The notes under the pieces: generated by a model | Told to the model about the DNA's origin: nothing | The model's database searches: none | Seen by the model: only the letters and a program-made list of their open reading frames with translations | DNA from: Atherix ibis | Taxonomy: Eukaryota > Arthropoda > Insecta > Diptera > Athericidae | Direction: 5' to 3' | NCBI GenBank assembly: GCA_958298945.1 | Contig: OY282608.1 | Location: 16,655,933 to 16,719,932 of the forward strand | DNA: 64,000 nt | Part shown: in pieces, positions 33,478-44,370 of the stretch | Numbering within the stretch: the first letter of the stretch is position 1 | Layout: each line of letters opens with the position of its first letter | Translations under genes and position numbers: made by a program

Positions 33478-35760
33478 TTGGCTTGTTGGCTTGTTGGTTT
33501 GTTGGTTTGTTGTCTTGTTGGTTTGTTGGTTTTTTGGTTTGTTTGTTTGCTGGTTTGTTGGTTTGTTGGTTTGTTGGTTTGTTGGTTTGTTGGTTTGTTG
33601 GTTTGTTGGTTTGTTGGTTTTTTGGTTTTTTGGTTTGTTTGTTTGTTGGTTTGTTGGTTTTTTGGCTTGTTGGTTTGTTGGTTTGTTGGTTTGTTGGTTT
33701 GTTGGTTTGTTGGTTTGTTGGCTTGTTGGCTTGTTGGTTTGTTGGTTTGTTGGTTTGTTGGTTTGTTGGTTTGTTGGTTTGTTGGTTTGTTCGTTTGTTG
33801 GTTTGTTGGTTTGTTGGTTTGTTGGTTTGTTGGTTTGTTGGTTTGTTGGTTTGTTGGTTTGTTGGTTTGTTGGCTTGTTGGCTTGTTGGTTTTTTGGTTT
33901 GTTCGTTTGTTGGTTTGTTGGTTTGTTGGTTTGTTGGTTTGTTGTATTCTTGGTTTGTTGGTTTGTTGGTTTGTTGGTTTGTTGGTTTGTTCGTTTGTTC
34001 GTTTGTTCGTTTGTTCGTTTGTTCGTTTGTTCGTTTGTTCGTTTGTTCGTTTGTTCGTTTGTTCGTTTGTTGGTTTGTTGGTTTGTTGGTTTGTTCGTTT
34101 GTTGGTTTGTTGGTTTGTTGGTTTGTTTTTTTTGTTGGTTTGTTGGTTTGTTGGTTTGTTGGCTTGTTGGTTTGTTGGTTTGTTGGTTTGTTCGTTTGTT
34201 GGCTTGTACGTTTCTTGGCTTGTAGGTTTGTCGGCTAGTTGGTTTGTTGGTTTGTTGGTTTGTTGGCTTGTTTGTTTGTTGGCTTGTTGGCTTGTTGGTT
34301 TGTTGGTTTGTTCGTTTGTTGGTTTGTTGGTTTGTTAGTTTGTTGGTTTGTTGGTTTGTTGGCTTGTTGGCTTGTTGGTTTGTTGGTTTGTTGTTTTGTT
34401 GGTTTGTTGGATTGTTGGCTTGTTGGTTTGTTGGTTGGTTTGTTTGTTGGTTTGTTGGTTTTTTGGTTTGTTGGCTTGTTGGTTTGTTGGTTTTTTGGTT
34501 TGTTGGTTTGTTCGTTTGTTGGTTTTTTGGTTTGTTGGCTTGTTGGTTTGATGGCTTGTTGGCTTGTTGGTTTGTTGGTTTGTTGGTTTGTTCGTTTGTT
34601 GGTATGTTCGTTTGTTGGTTTGTTGGTTTGTTGGTTTGTTGGTTTGTTGGTTTGTTGGTTTATTGGGTTGTTGGTTTGGTGGTTTGTTGGTTTGTTGGTT
34701 TGTTGGTTTGTTCGTTTGTTGGTTTGTTGGTTTGTTGGTTTGTTCGTTTGTTGGTCTGTTGGTCTGTTGGTTTGTTGGCTTGTTGGTTTGTTGGTTTGTT
34801 GGTTTGTTGGTTTGTTGGATTGTTGGTTTGTTCCTTTGTTGGCTTGTTGGTTTGTTGGCTTGTTGGCTTTTTGATTTGTTGGCTTGTTGGCTTGTTGGTT
34901 TGTTGGTTTGTTGGTTTGTTGGTTTGTTGGTTTGTTCGTTTGTTGGTTTGTTGGTTTGTTGGTTTGTTGGATTGTTGGTTTGTTGGTTTGTTGGTTTGTT
35001 CGTTTGTTCGTTTGTTCGTTTGTTCGTTTGTTGGTTTGTTGGTTTGTTGGTTTGTTGGTTTGTTGGTTTGTTGGTTTGTTCGTTTGTTGGTTTGTTTGTT
35101 TGTTGGTTTGTTTTTTTGTTGGTTTGTTGGTTTGTTGGTTTGTTGGTTTGTTGGCTTGTTGGTTTGTTGGTTTGTTGGTTTGTTCGTTTGTTGGCTTGTA
35201 GGTTTGTCGGCTAGTTGGTTTGTTCGTTTATTGGTTTGTTGGTTTATTGGTTTGTTGGTTGTTGGTTTGTTGTTTTGTTGGTTTGTTGGTTTGTTGGTTT
35301 GTTGGCTTGTTGGCTTGTTGGTTTGTTGGTTTTTTGGTTTGTTGTTTTGTTGGTTTGTTGGCTTGTTGGCTTGTTGGTTTGTTGGTTTGTTTGTTTGTTG
35401 GTTTGTTGGTTTGTTGGTTTTTTGGTTTGTTGGCTTGTTGGTTTGTTGGTTTGTTGGTTTGTTGGTTTGTTCGTTTGTTGGTTTTTTGGTTTGTTGGTTT
35501 GTTGGTTTGTTGGCATGTTGGTTTGTTGGCTTGTTGGCTTGTTGGCTTATTGGTTTTTTGGTTTGTTGGTTTGTTCGTTTGTTGGTATGTTCGTTTGTTG
35601 GTTTGTTTGTTTGTTGGCTTGTTGGTTTGTTGGTTTGTTGGTTTGTTGGTTTGTTGGTTTGTTGGTTTGTTGGTTTGTTGGTTTGTTGGAATGTTGGTTT
35701 GTCGGTTTGTTGGTTTGTTGGTTTGTTGGTTTGTTGGTTTGTTAGTTTGTTGGATTGTTG
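33478..35760 (+). repeat. Higher-order block, copy 1 of a pair at offset about 3,250-3,330
   Basis: From GGTTAGTT GGCTTGTT through the CGTTTGTT tract, markers at 34,238 and 35,214 and the GGAATGTT near 35,690, the order recurs at 36,727-39,088. The offset grows from 3,249 to 3,296 to 3,328. Copy 1 lacks about 48 bases around the GGCATGTT unit near 34,540 and has a GGTTGTT slip at 35,257 matched by 38,553. Confidence 0.82.
33992..34071 (+). repeat. CGTTTGTT tract, 10 units
   Basis: Duplicate of the 7-unit tract at 30,911. The next relative, at 37,225, has 12. Confidence 0.95.
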
Positions 35761-36726
35761 GTTTGTTCGTTTGTTGGCTTGTTGGTTTGTTGGCTTGTTG
35801 GCTTTTTGATTTGTTGGCTTGTTGGCTTGTTGGTTTGTTGGTTTGTTGGTTTGTTGGTTTGTTGGTTTGTTGGTTTGTTGGTTTGTTGGCTTGTTGGCTT
35901 GTTGGCTTGTTGGTTTTTTGGTTTGTTCGTTTGTTGGTTTGTTGGTTTGTTGGTTTGTTGGTTTGTTGGTTTTTTGGTTTGTTCGTTTGTTGGTTTGTTG
36001 GTTTGTTGGTTTGTTGGTTTGTTGTATTGTTGGTTTTTTGGTTTGTTGGCTTGTTGGTTTGTTGGTTTGTTGGTTTGTTGGTTTGTTCGTTTGTTGGTTT
36101 TTTGGTTTGTTGGTTTGTTGGTTTGTTGGCATGTTGGTTTTGTTGGCTTGTTGGCTTGTTGGCTTATTGGTTTGTTGGCTTGTTGGTTTGATGGCTTGTT
36201 GGCTTGGTGGTTTGTTGGTTTGTTGGTTTGTTCGTTTGTTGGTATGTTCGTTTGTTGGTTTCTTCGTTTGTTGGCTTGTTGGTTTGTTGGTTTGTTGGTT
36301 TGTTGGTTTGTTGGTTTGTTGGTTTGTTGGTTTGTTGGTTTGTTGGTTTGTTGGTTTGTTGGTTTGTTAGTTTGTTGGTTTGTTGGTTTATTGGCTTGTT
36401 GGTTTGGTGGTTTGTTGTTTTCTTGGTTTGTTGGTTTGTTGGTTTGTTCGTTTGTTGGTTTGTTGGTTTGTTGGTTTGTTGGTTTGTTGGTTTGTTGGTT
36501 TGTTGGTTTGTTCGTTTGTTCGTTTGTTGGTTTGTTGGTTTGTTGGTTTGCTGGCTTGTTGGTTTGTTTGTTTGTTGGTTTGTTGGTTTGTTGGATTGTT
36601 AGATTGTTGGTTTGTTCGTTTGTTGGCTTGTTGGTTTGTTGGCTTGTTGGCTTTTTGATTTTTTGGCTTGTTGGTTTGTTGGTTTGTTGGTTTGTTGGTT
36701 TGTTGGTTTATTGGTTTGTTGGTTAG
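35761..36726 (+). repeat. Segment related to the 29.2-30.4 kb block
   Basis: Carries GTATTGTT GGTTTTTT, GGCATGTT, GGTTTGAT, GGTTTGGT and GGTTTCTT barcodes in the same order as 29,700-30,400. The variable-number run is split here by an AGTTTGTT after 11 units (36,281-36,368). A 9-base unit GGTTTTGTT at 36,136 is a private one-base insertion. Confidence 0.75.
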
Positions 36727-39088
36727 TTGGCTTGTTGGCTTGTTGGTTTGTTGGTTTGTTGGCTTGTTGGTTTGTTGGTTTTTTGGTTTGTTTGTTTGCT
36801 GGTTTGTTGGTTTGTTGGTTTATTGGTTTGTTGGTTTGTTGGTTTGTTGGATTGTTGGTTTTTTGGTTTTTTGGTTTGTTTGTTTGTTGGTTTGTTGGTT
36901 TTTTGGCTTGTTGGTTTGTTGGTTTGTTGGTTTGTTGGTTTGTTGGTTTGTTGGTTTGTTGGCTTGTTGGCTTGTTGGTTTGTTGGTTTGTTGGTTTGTT
37001 GGTTTGTTGGTTTGTTCGTTTGTTGGTTTGTTCGTTTGTTGGTTTGTTGGTTTGTTGGTTTGTTGGTTTGTTGGTTTGTTGGTTTGTTGGTTTGTTGGTT
37101 TGTTGGCTTGTTGGCTTGTTGGTTTTTTGGTTTGTTCGTTTGTTGGTTTGTTGGTTTGTTGGTTTGTTGGTTTGTTGTATTGTTGGTTTGTTGGTTTGTT
37201 GGTTTGTTGGTTTGTTGGTTTGTTCGTTTGTTCGTTTGTTCGTTTGTTCGTTTGTTCGTTTGTTCGTTTGTTCGTTTGTTCGTTTGTTCGTTTGTTCGTT
37301 TGTTCGTTTGTTCGTTTGTTGGTTTGTTGGTTTGTTGGTTTGTTCGTTTGTTGGTTTGTTGGTTTGTTGGTTTGTTTTTTTGTTGGTTTGTTGGTTTGTT
37401 GGTTTGTTGGCTTGTTGGTTTGTTGGGTTGTTGGTTTGTTCGTTTGTTGGCTTGTACGTTTGTTGGCTTGTAGGTTTGTCGGCTAGTTGGTTTGTTGGTT
37501 TGTTGGTTTGTTGGCTTGTTTGTTTGTTGGCTTGTTGGCTTGTTGGTTTGTTGGTTTGTTCGTTTGTTGGTTTGTTGGTTTGTTAGTTTGTTGGTTTGTT
37601 GGTTTGTTGGCTTGTTGGCTTGTTGGTTTGTTGGTTTGTTGTTTTGTTGGTTTGTTGGATTGTTGGCTTGTTGGTTTGTTGGTTGGTTTGTTTGTTGGTT
37701 TGTTGGTTTTTTGGTTTGTTGGCTTGTTGGTTTGTTGGTTTTTTGGTTTGTTGGTTTGTTCGTTTGTTGGTTTTTTGGTTTGTTGGTTTGTTGGTTTGTT
37801 GGCATGTTGGTTTGTTGGCTTGTTGGCTTGTTGGCTTATTGGTTTGTTGGCTTGTTGGTTTGATGGCTTGTTGGCTTGTTGGTTTGTTGGTTTGTTGGTT
37901 TGTTCGTTTGTTGGTATGTTCGTTTGTTGGTTTGTTGGTTTGTTGGTTTGTTGGTTTGTTGGTTTATTGGGTTGTTGGTTTGGTGGTTTGTTGGTTTCTT
38001 GGTTTGTTGGTTTGTTCGTTTGTTGGTTTGTTGGTTTGTTGGTTTGTTCGTTTGTTGGTCTGTTGGTCTGTTGGTTTGTTGGCTTGTTGGTTTGTTGGTT
38101 TGTTGGTTTGTTGGTTTGTTGGATTGTTGGTTTGTTCCTTTGTTGGCTTGTTGGTTTGTTGGCTTGTTGGCTTTTTGATTTGTTGGCTTGTTGGCTTGTT
38201 GGTTTGTTGGTTTGTTGGTTTGTTGGTTTGTTCGTTTGTTGGTTTGTTGGTTTGTTGGTTTGTTGGATTGTTGGTTTGTTGGTTTGTTGGTTTGTTCGTT
38301 TGTTCGTTTGTTCGTTTGTTCGTTTGTTGGTTTGTTGGTTTGTTGGTTTGTTGGTTTGTTGGTTTGTTGGTTTGTTCGTTTGTTGGTTTGTTTGTTTGTT
38401 GGTTTGTTTTTTTGTTGGTTTGTTGGTTTGTTGGTTTGTTGGTTTGTTGGCTTGTTGGTTTGTTGGTTTGTTGGTTTGTTCGTTTGTTGGCTTGTAGGTT
38501 TGTCGGCTAGTTGGTTTGTTCGTTTATTGGTTTGTTGGTTTATTGGTTTATTGGTTGTTGGCTTGTTGGTTTGTTGGCTTGTTGGCTTGTTGGTTTGTTG
38601 GCTTGTTGGTTTGTTGGTTTTTTGGTTTGTTGTTTTGTTGGTTTGTTGGCTTGTTGGCTTGTTGGTTTGTTGGTTTGTTTGTTTGTTGGTTTGTTGGTTT
38701 GTTGGTTTTTTGGTTTGTTGGCTTGTTGGTTTGTTGGTTTGTTGGTTTGTTGGTTTGTTCGTTTGTTGGTTTTTTGGTTTGTTGGTTTGTTGGTTTGTTG
38801 GCATGTTGGTTTGTTGGCTTGTTGGCTTGTTGGCTTATTGGTTTGTTGGCTTGTTGGTTTGATGGCTTGTTGGCTTGTTGGTTTTTTGGTTTGTTGGTTT
38901 GTTCGTTTGTTGGTATGTTCGTTTGTTGGTTTGTTTGTTTGTTGGCTTGTTGGTTTGTTGGTTTGTTGGTTTGTTGGTTTGTTGGTTTGTTGGTTTGTTG
39001 GTTTGTTGGTTTGTTGGAATGTTGGTTTGTCGGTTTGTTGGTTTGTTGGTTTGTTGGTTTGTTGGTTTGTTAGTTTGTTGGATTGTTG
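36727..39088 (+). repeat. Higher-order block, copy 2 of the pair at offset about 3,250-3,330
   Basis: Matches 33,478-35,760 and carries the longest CGTTTGTT tract. It retains the GGCATGTT segment near 37,800 that copy 1 lacks. Confidence 0.82.
37225..37320 (+). repeat. CGTTTGTT tract, 12 units, the longest in the window
   Basis: Twelve perfect CGTTTGTT units after a GTATTGTT and five plain units. Related tracts have 7, 8, 8, 9 and 10 units, and elsewhere in the array such tracts are typically 3 or 4. Confidence 0.95.
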
Positions 39089-41061
39089 GTTTGTTCGTTT
39101 GTTGGCTTGTTGGTTTGTTGGCTTGTTGGCTTTTTGATTTGTTGGCTTGTTGGTTTGTTGGTTTGTTGGTTTGTTGGTTTGTTGGTTTGTTGGTTAGTTG
39201 GCTTGTTGGCTTGTTGGTTTGTTGGTTTGTTGGCTTGTTGGTTTGTTGGTTTTTTGGGTTGTTTGTTTGTTGGTTTGTTGGTTTGTTGGTTTGTTGGTTT
39301 GTTGGTTTTTTGGCTTGTTGGTTTGTTGGTTTGTTCGTTTGTTGGTTTGTTGGTTTGTTGGTTTGTTGGCTTGTTGGTTTGTTGGTTTGTTGGTTTGTTG
39401 GTTTGTTGGTTTGTTGGTTTGTTGGTTTGTTGGTTTGTTGGTTTGTTGGTTTGTTGGTTTGTTGGTTTGTTGGTTTGTTGGTTTGTTGGTTTGTTGGTTT
39501 GTTCGTTTGTTGGTTTGTTGGTTTGTTGGTTTGTTGGTTTGTTGGTTTGTTAGTTTGTTGGCTTGTTGGCTTGTTGGTTTTTTGGTTTGTTCGTTTGTTG
39601 GTTTGTTGGTTTGTTCGTTTGTTGGATTGTTGGTTTGATGGTTTGTTGGTTTGTTGGTTTGTTGGTTTGTTCGTTTGTTCGTTTGTTCGTTTGTTGGTTT
39701 GTTGGTTTGTTGGTTTGTTCGTTTGTTGGTTTGTTTTTTTGTTGGTTTGTTGGTTTGTTGGCTTTTTGGTTTGTTGGTTTCTTGGTTTGTTCGTTTGTAG
39801 GCTTGTTCGTTTGTTGGCTTGTAGGTTTATCGGCTAGTTGGTTTGTTGGTTTGTTGGTTTGTTGGCTTGTTGGTTTGTTGGCTTGTTGGCTTGTTGGTTT
39901 GTTGGCTTGTTCGTTTGTTGGTTTGTTAATTTGTTGGTTTGTTGGTTTGTTGGTTTGTTGGCTTGTTGGCTTATTGGTTTGTTGGTTTGTTGGGTTGTTC
40001 GTTTGTTGGTTTTTTGGTTTGTTGGTTTGTTGGTTTGTTGGCATGTTGGTTTGTTGGCTTGTTGGCTTGTTGGCTTATTGGTTTGTTGGCTTGTTGGTTT
40101 GATGGCTTGTTGGCTTGTTGGTTTGTTGGTTTATTGGTTTGTTTGTTTGTTGGTTTGTTGGTTTGTTGGTTTGTTGGTTTGTTGGTTTGTTGGTTTTTTG
40201 GTTTTTTGGTTTGTTCATTTGTTGGTTTGTTGGCTTTTTGGCTTGTTGGTTTGTTGGTTTGTTCGTTTGTTGGTTTGTTGGTTTGTTGGTTTGTTGGTTT
40301 GTTGGTTTGTTGGTTTGTTGGTTTGTTGGTTTGTTGGCTTGTTGGCTTGTTGGCTTGTTGGTTTTTTGGTTTGATCGTTTGTTGGTTTGTTGGTTTGTTG
40401 GTTTGTTGGATTCTTGGTTTGATGGTTTGTTGGTTTGTTGGTTTGTTCGTTTGTTCGTTTGTTCGTTTGTTGGTTTGTTGGTTTGTTGGTTTGTTGGTTT
40501 GTTGGTTTGTTGGTTTGTTCGTTTGTTGGTTTGTTGGTTTGTTGGTTTGTTGGTTTGTTGGTTTGTTGGTTTGTTGGTTTGTTGGTTTGTTGGCTTGTTG
40601 GCTTGTTGGCTTGTTGGTTTTTTGGTTTGATCGTTTGTTGGTTTGTTGGTTTGTTGGTTTGTTGGATTCTTGGTTTGATGGTTTGTTGGTTTGTTTGTTT
40701 GTTGGTTTGTTCGTTTGTTCGTTTGTTCGTTTGTTCGTTTGTTGGTTTGTTGGTTTGTTGGTTTGTTGGTTTGTTCGTTTGTTCGTTTGTTGGTTTGTTG
40801 GTTTGTTGGTTTGTTGGATTGTTGGTTTGATGGTTTGTTGGTTTGTTGGTTTGTTGGTTTGTTGGTTTGTTCGTTTGTTCGTTTGTTCGTTTGTTGGTTT
40901 GTTGGTTTGTTCGTTTGTTGGTTTGTTGGTTTGTTGGTTTGTTGGTTTGTTTTTTTGTTGGTTTGTTGGTTTGTTGGTTTGTTGGCTTGTTGGTTTGTTG
41001 GTTTGTTGGTTTGTTCGTTTGTTGGCTTGTTCGTTTGTTGGCTTGTAGGTTTGTCGGCTAG
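39089..41061 (+). repeat. Higher-order block, copy 1 of a pair at offset about 5,400-5,560
   Basis: Contains a GGGTTGTT unit near 39,256, the TTTATCGGCTAG form of the marker (39,837), the TTAATTTG linker near 39,925 and GGTTTGAT CGTTTGTT units. It recurs at 44,728-46,473. TTTATCGG is found only at 39,837 and 45,401. The offset falls from 5,564 to 5,412 because copy 1 has 152 more bases between the two markers. Confidence 0.82.
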
Positions 41062-42492
41062 TTGGTTTATTGGTTTGTTGGTTTGTTGGTTTGTTGGTTT
41101 GTTGGTTTGTTGGCTTGTTGGTTTGTTGGCTTGTTGGCTTGTTGGTTTGTTGGTTTGTCCGTTTGTTGGTTTGTTGGTTTGTTGGTTTGTTGGTTTGTTG
41201 GTTTGTTGGTTTGTTGGTTTGTTGGCTTGTTGGCTTGTCGGTTTGTTGGTTTGTTGTTTTGTTGGTTTGTTGGCTTGTTGGCTTGTTAGTTTGTTGGTTT
41301 GTTTGTTTGTTGGTTTGTTGGTTTGTTGGTTTTTTGGTTTGTTGGCTTGTTGGTTTGTTGGTTTGCTGGTTTGTTGGGTTGGTCGTTTGTTGGTTTTTTG
41401 GTTTGTTGGTTTGTTGGTTTGTTGGCATGTTGGTTTGTTGGCTTGTTGGCTTGTTGGCTTACTGGTTTGTTGGCTTGTTGGTTTGATGGCTTGTTGGCTT
41501 GTTGGTTTGTTGGTTTGTTGGTTTGTTCGTTTGTTGGTATATTCGTTTGTTGGTTTGTTGGTTTGTTGGTTTGTTGGTTTGTTGGTTTATTGGCTTGTTG
41601 GTTTGGTGGTTTGTTGGTTTCTTGGTTTGTTGGTTTGTTGGTTTGTTCGTTTGTTGGTTTGTTGGTTTGTTGGTTTGTTGGTTTGTTGGTTTCTTGCCTA
41701 GTTGGTTTGTTGGTTTGTTCGTTTGTTGGTTTGTCGGTTTGTTTGTTTGTTGGTTTGTTGGTTTGTTCGTTTGTTGGTTTGTTGGTTTGTTGGTTTGTTG
41801 GTTTGTTGGCTTGTTGGTTTGTTGGTTTGTTGGTTTGTTGGTTTGTTGGATTGTTAGTTTGTTCGTTTGTTGGCTTGTTGGTTTGTTGGCTTGTTGGCTT
41901 TTTGATTTGTTGGCTTGTTGCCTTGTTGGTTTGTTGGTTTGTTGGTTTGTTGGTTCGTTGGTTTGTTGGTTAGTTGGCTTGTTGCCTTGTTGGTTTGTTG
42001 GTTTGTTGGCTTGTTGGTTTGTTGGTTTTTGGTTTGTTTGTTTGTTGGTCTGTTGGTCTGTTGGTTTGTTGGCTTGTTGGTTTGTTGGTTTGTTGGTTTG
42101 TTGGTTTGTTGGATTGTTGGTTTGTTCCTTTGTTGGCTTGTTGGTTTGTTGGCTTGTTGGCTTTTTGATTTGTTGGCTTGTTGGCTTGTTGGTTTGTTGG
42201 TTTGTTGGTTTGTTGGTTTGTTCGTTTGTTGGTTTGTTGGTTTGTTGGTTTGTTGGATTGTTGGTTTGTTGGTTTGTTGGTTTGTTCGTTTGTTCGTTTG
42301 TTCGTTTGTTCGTTTGTTGGTTTGTTGGTTTGTTGGTTTGTTGGTTTGTTGGTTTGTTGGTTTGTTCGTTTGTTGGTTTGTTTGTTTGTTGGTTTGTTTT
42401 TTTGTTGGTTTGTTGGTTTGTTGGTTTGTTGGCTTGTTGGTTTGTTGGTTTGTTGGTTTGTTCGTTTGTTGGCTTGTAGGTTTGTCGGCTAG
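41062..42492 (+). repeat. Higher-order block, copy 1 of 2 full and 1 partial copies
   Basis: Starts at the marker ending at 41,061, includes GTCCGTTTGT near 41,158, GGCTTACT near 41,457, a GGTATATT near 41,536, GGTTTCTTGC near 41,690 and a GGTTTTT slip at 42,024. It recurs at 42,948-44,370 and, for its first part, at 46,474-47,340. The same rare units (GTCCG, GGCTTACT, TATATTCG-like) confirm the relation. Confidence 0.85.
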
Positions 42493-42947
42493 TTGGTTTG
42501 TTCGTTTATTGGTTTGTTGGTTTATTGGTTTGTTGGTTGTTGGCTTGTTGGTTTGTTGGCTTGTTGGCTTGTTGGTTTGTTGGTTTGTTCGTTTGTTGGT
42601 TTGTTGGTTTGTTGTTTTGTTGGTTTGTTGGTTTGTTGGCTTGTTGGCTTGTTGGTTTGTTGGTTTTTTGGTTTGTTGTTTTGTTGGTTTGTTGGTTTGT
42701 TGGATTGTTGGTTTGATGGTTTGTTGGTTTGTTGGTTTGTTGGTTTGTTCGTTTGTTCGTTTGTTCGTTTGTTCGTTTGTTGGTTTGTTGGTTTGTTGGT
42801 TTGTTCGTTTGTTGGTTTGTTGGTTTGTTGGTTTGTTTTTTTGTTGGTTTGTTGGTTTGTTGGTTTGTTGGCTTGTTGGTTTGTTGGTTTGTTGGTTTGT
42901 TCGTTTGTTGGCTTGTTCGTTTGTTGGCTTGTAGGTTTGTCGGCTAG
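42493..42947 (+). repeat. Linker between two copies, with GGTTGTT slip
   Basis: Short segment from marker to marker. It holds a GGTTGTT (7-base) unit at 42,535, repeated at 44,413, and ends in a CGTTTGTT run plus marker that match 46,260-46,473. Confidence 0.8.
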
Positions 42948-44370
42948 TTGGTTTATTGGTTTGTTGGTTTGTTGGTTTGTTGGTTTGTTGGCTTGTTGGT
43001 TTGTTGGCTTGTTGGCTTGTTGGTTTGTTGGTTTGTCCGTTTGTTGGTTTGTTGGTTTGTTGGTTTGTTGGTTTGTTGGTTTGTTGGCTTGTTGGCTTGT
43101 CGGTTTGTTGGTTTGTTGTTTTGTTGGTTTGTTGGCTTGTTGGCTTGTTAGTTTGTTGGTTTGTTTGTTTGTTGGTTTGTTGGTTTGTTGGTTTTTTGGT
43201 TTGTTGGCTTGTTGGTTTGTTGGTTTGTTGGTTTGTTGGGTTGTTCGTTTGTTGGTTTTTTGGTTTGTTGGTTTGTTGGTTTGTTGGCATGTTGGTTTGT
43301 TGGCTTGTTGGCTTGTTGGCTTACTGGTTTGTTGGCTTGTTGGTTTGATGGCTTGTTGGCTTGTTGGTTTGTTGGTTTGTTGGTTTGTTCGTTTGTTGTT
43401 ATATTCGTTTGTTGGTTTGTTGGTTTGTTGGTTTGTTGGTTTGTTGGTTTATTGGCTTGTTGGTTTGGTGGTTTGTTGGTTTCTTGGTTTGTTGGTTTGT
43501 TGGTTTGTTCGTTTGTTGGTTTGTTGGTTTGTTGGTTTGTTGGTTTGTTGGTTTCTTGCTTTGTTGGTTTGTTGGTTTGTTCGTTTGTTGGTTTGTTGGT
43601 TTGTTGGTTTGTTGGTTTGTTGGTTTGTTGGTTTGTTCGTTTGTTGGTTTGTTGGTTTGTTGGTTTGTTGGCTTGTTGGTTTGTTGGTTTGTTGGTTTGT
43701 TGGTTTGTTGGATTGTTGGTTTGTTCGTTTGTTGGCTTGTTGGTTTGTTGGCTTGTTGGCTTTTTGATTTGTTGGCTTGTTGCCTTGTTGGTTTGTTGGT
43801 TTGTTGGTTTGTTGGTTCGTTGGTTTGTTGGTTAGTTGGCTTGTTGGCTTGTTGGTTTGTTTGTTTGTTGGCTTGTTGGTTTGTTGGTTTTTGGTTTGTT
43901 TGTTTGTTGGTCTGTTGGTCTGTTGGTTTGTTGGCTTGTTGGTTTGTTGGTTTGTTGGTTTGTTGGTTTGTTGGATTGTTGGTTTGTTCCTTTGTTGGCT
44001 TGTTGGTTTGTTGGCTTGTTGGCTTTTTGATTTGTTGGCTTGTTGGCTTGTTGGTTTGTTGGTTTGTTGGTTTGTTGGTTTGTTGGTTTGTTCGTTTGTT
44101 GGTTTGTTGGTTTGTTGGTTTGTTGGATTGTTGGTTTGTTGGTTTGTTGGTTTGTTCGTTTGTTCGTTTGTTCGTTTGTTCGTTTGTTGGTTTGTTGGTT
44201 TGTTGGTTTGTTAGTTTGTTGGTTTGTTGGTTTGTTCGTTTGTTGGTTTGTTTGTTTGTTGGTTTGTTTTTTTGTTGGTTTGTTGGTTTGTTGGTTTGTT
44301 GGTTTGTTCGCTTGTTGGTTTGTTGGTTTGTTGGTTTGTTCGTTTGTTGGCTTGTAGGTTTGTCGGCTAG
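42948..44370 (+). repeat. Higher-order block, copy 2 (partner 41,062-42,492)
   Basis: Offset 1,886 at the left and 1,878 at the right, with a shortfall of 24 bases near the middle. The GGTTTTT slip at 43,886 matches 42,024. Confidence 0.85.

Larger units (their letters stand above)
31240..34238 (+). repeat. 3.08 kb higher-order unit, copy 2
   Basis: Copy of 28,157-31,133. It ends at the marker at 34,238, after which the sequence goes into the 34-39 kb zone instead of another CGTTTGTT tract. Marker 31,413 and the T8 unit at 34,120 match 28,332 and 31,015. Confidence 0.92.

Noticed and set aside
34430..34450. A 4-base half unit (GGTT) near 34,433, and similar ones near 4,860 and 37,680
   Set aside because: The stretch can be read without any indel as GGTTGGTT followed by TGTTTGTT, two substituted octamers, and the marker-to-marker phase is unchanged there.
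15691..42947. Identical distance of 1,886 between markers 15,690-17,576 and between 41,061-42,947, suggesting a conserved higher-order period
   Set aside because: The two intervals contain different barcodes and different slip units. Other marker spacings range from 280 to 5,269, so the equality is coincidence.
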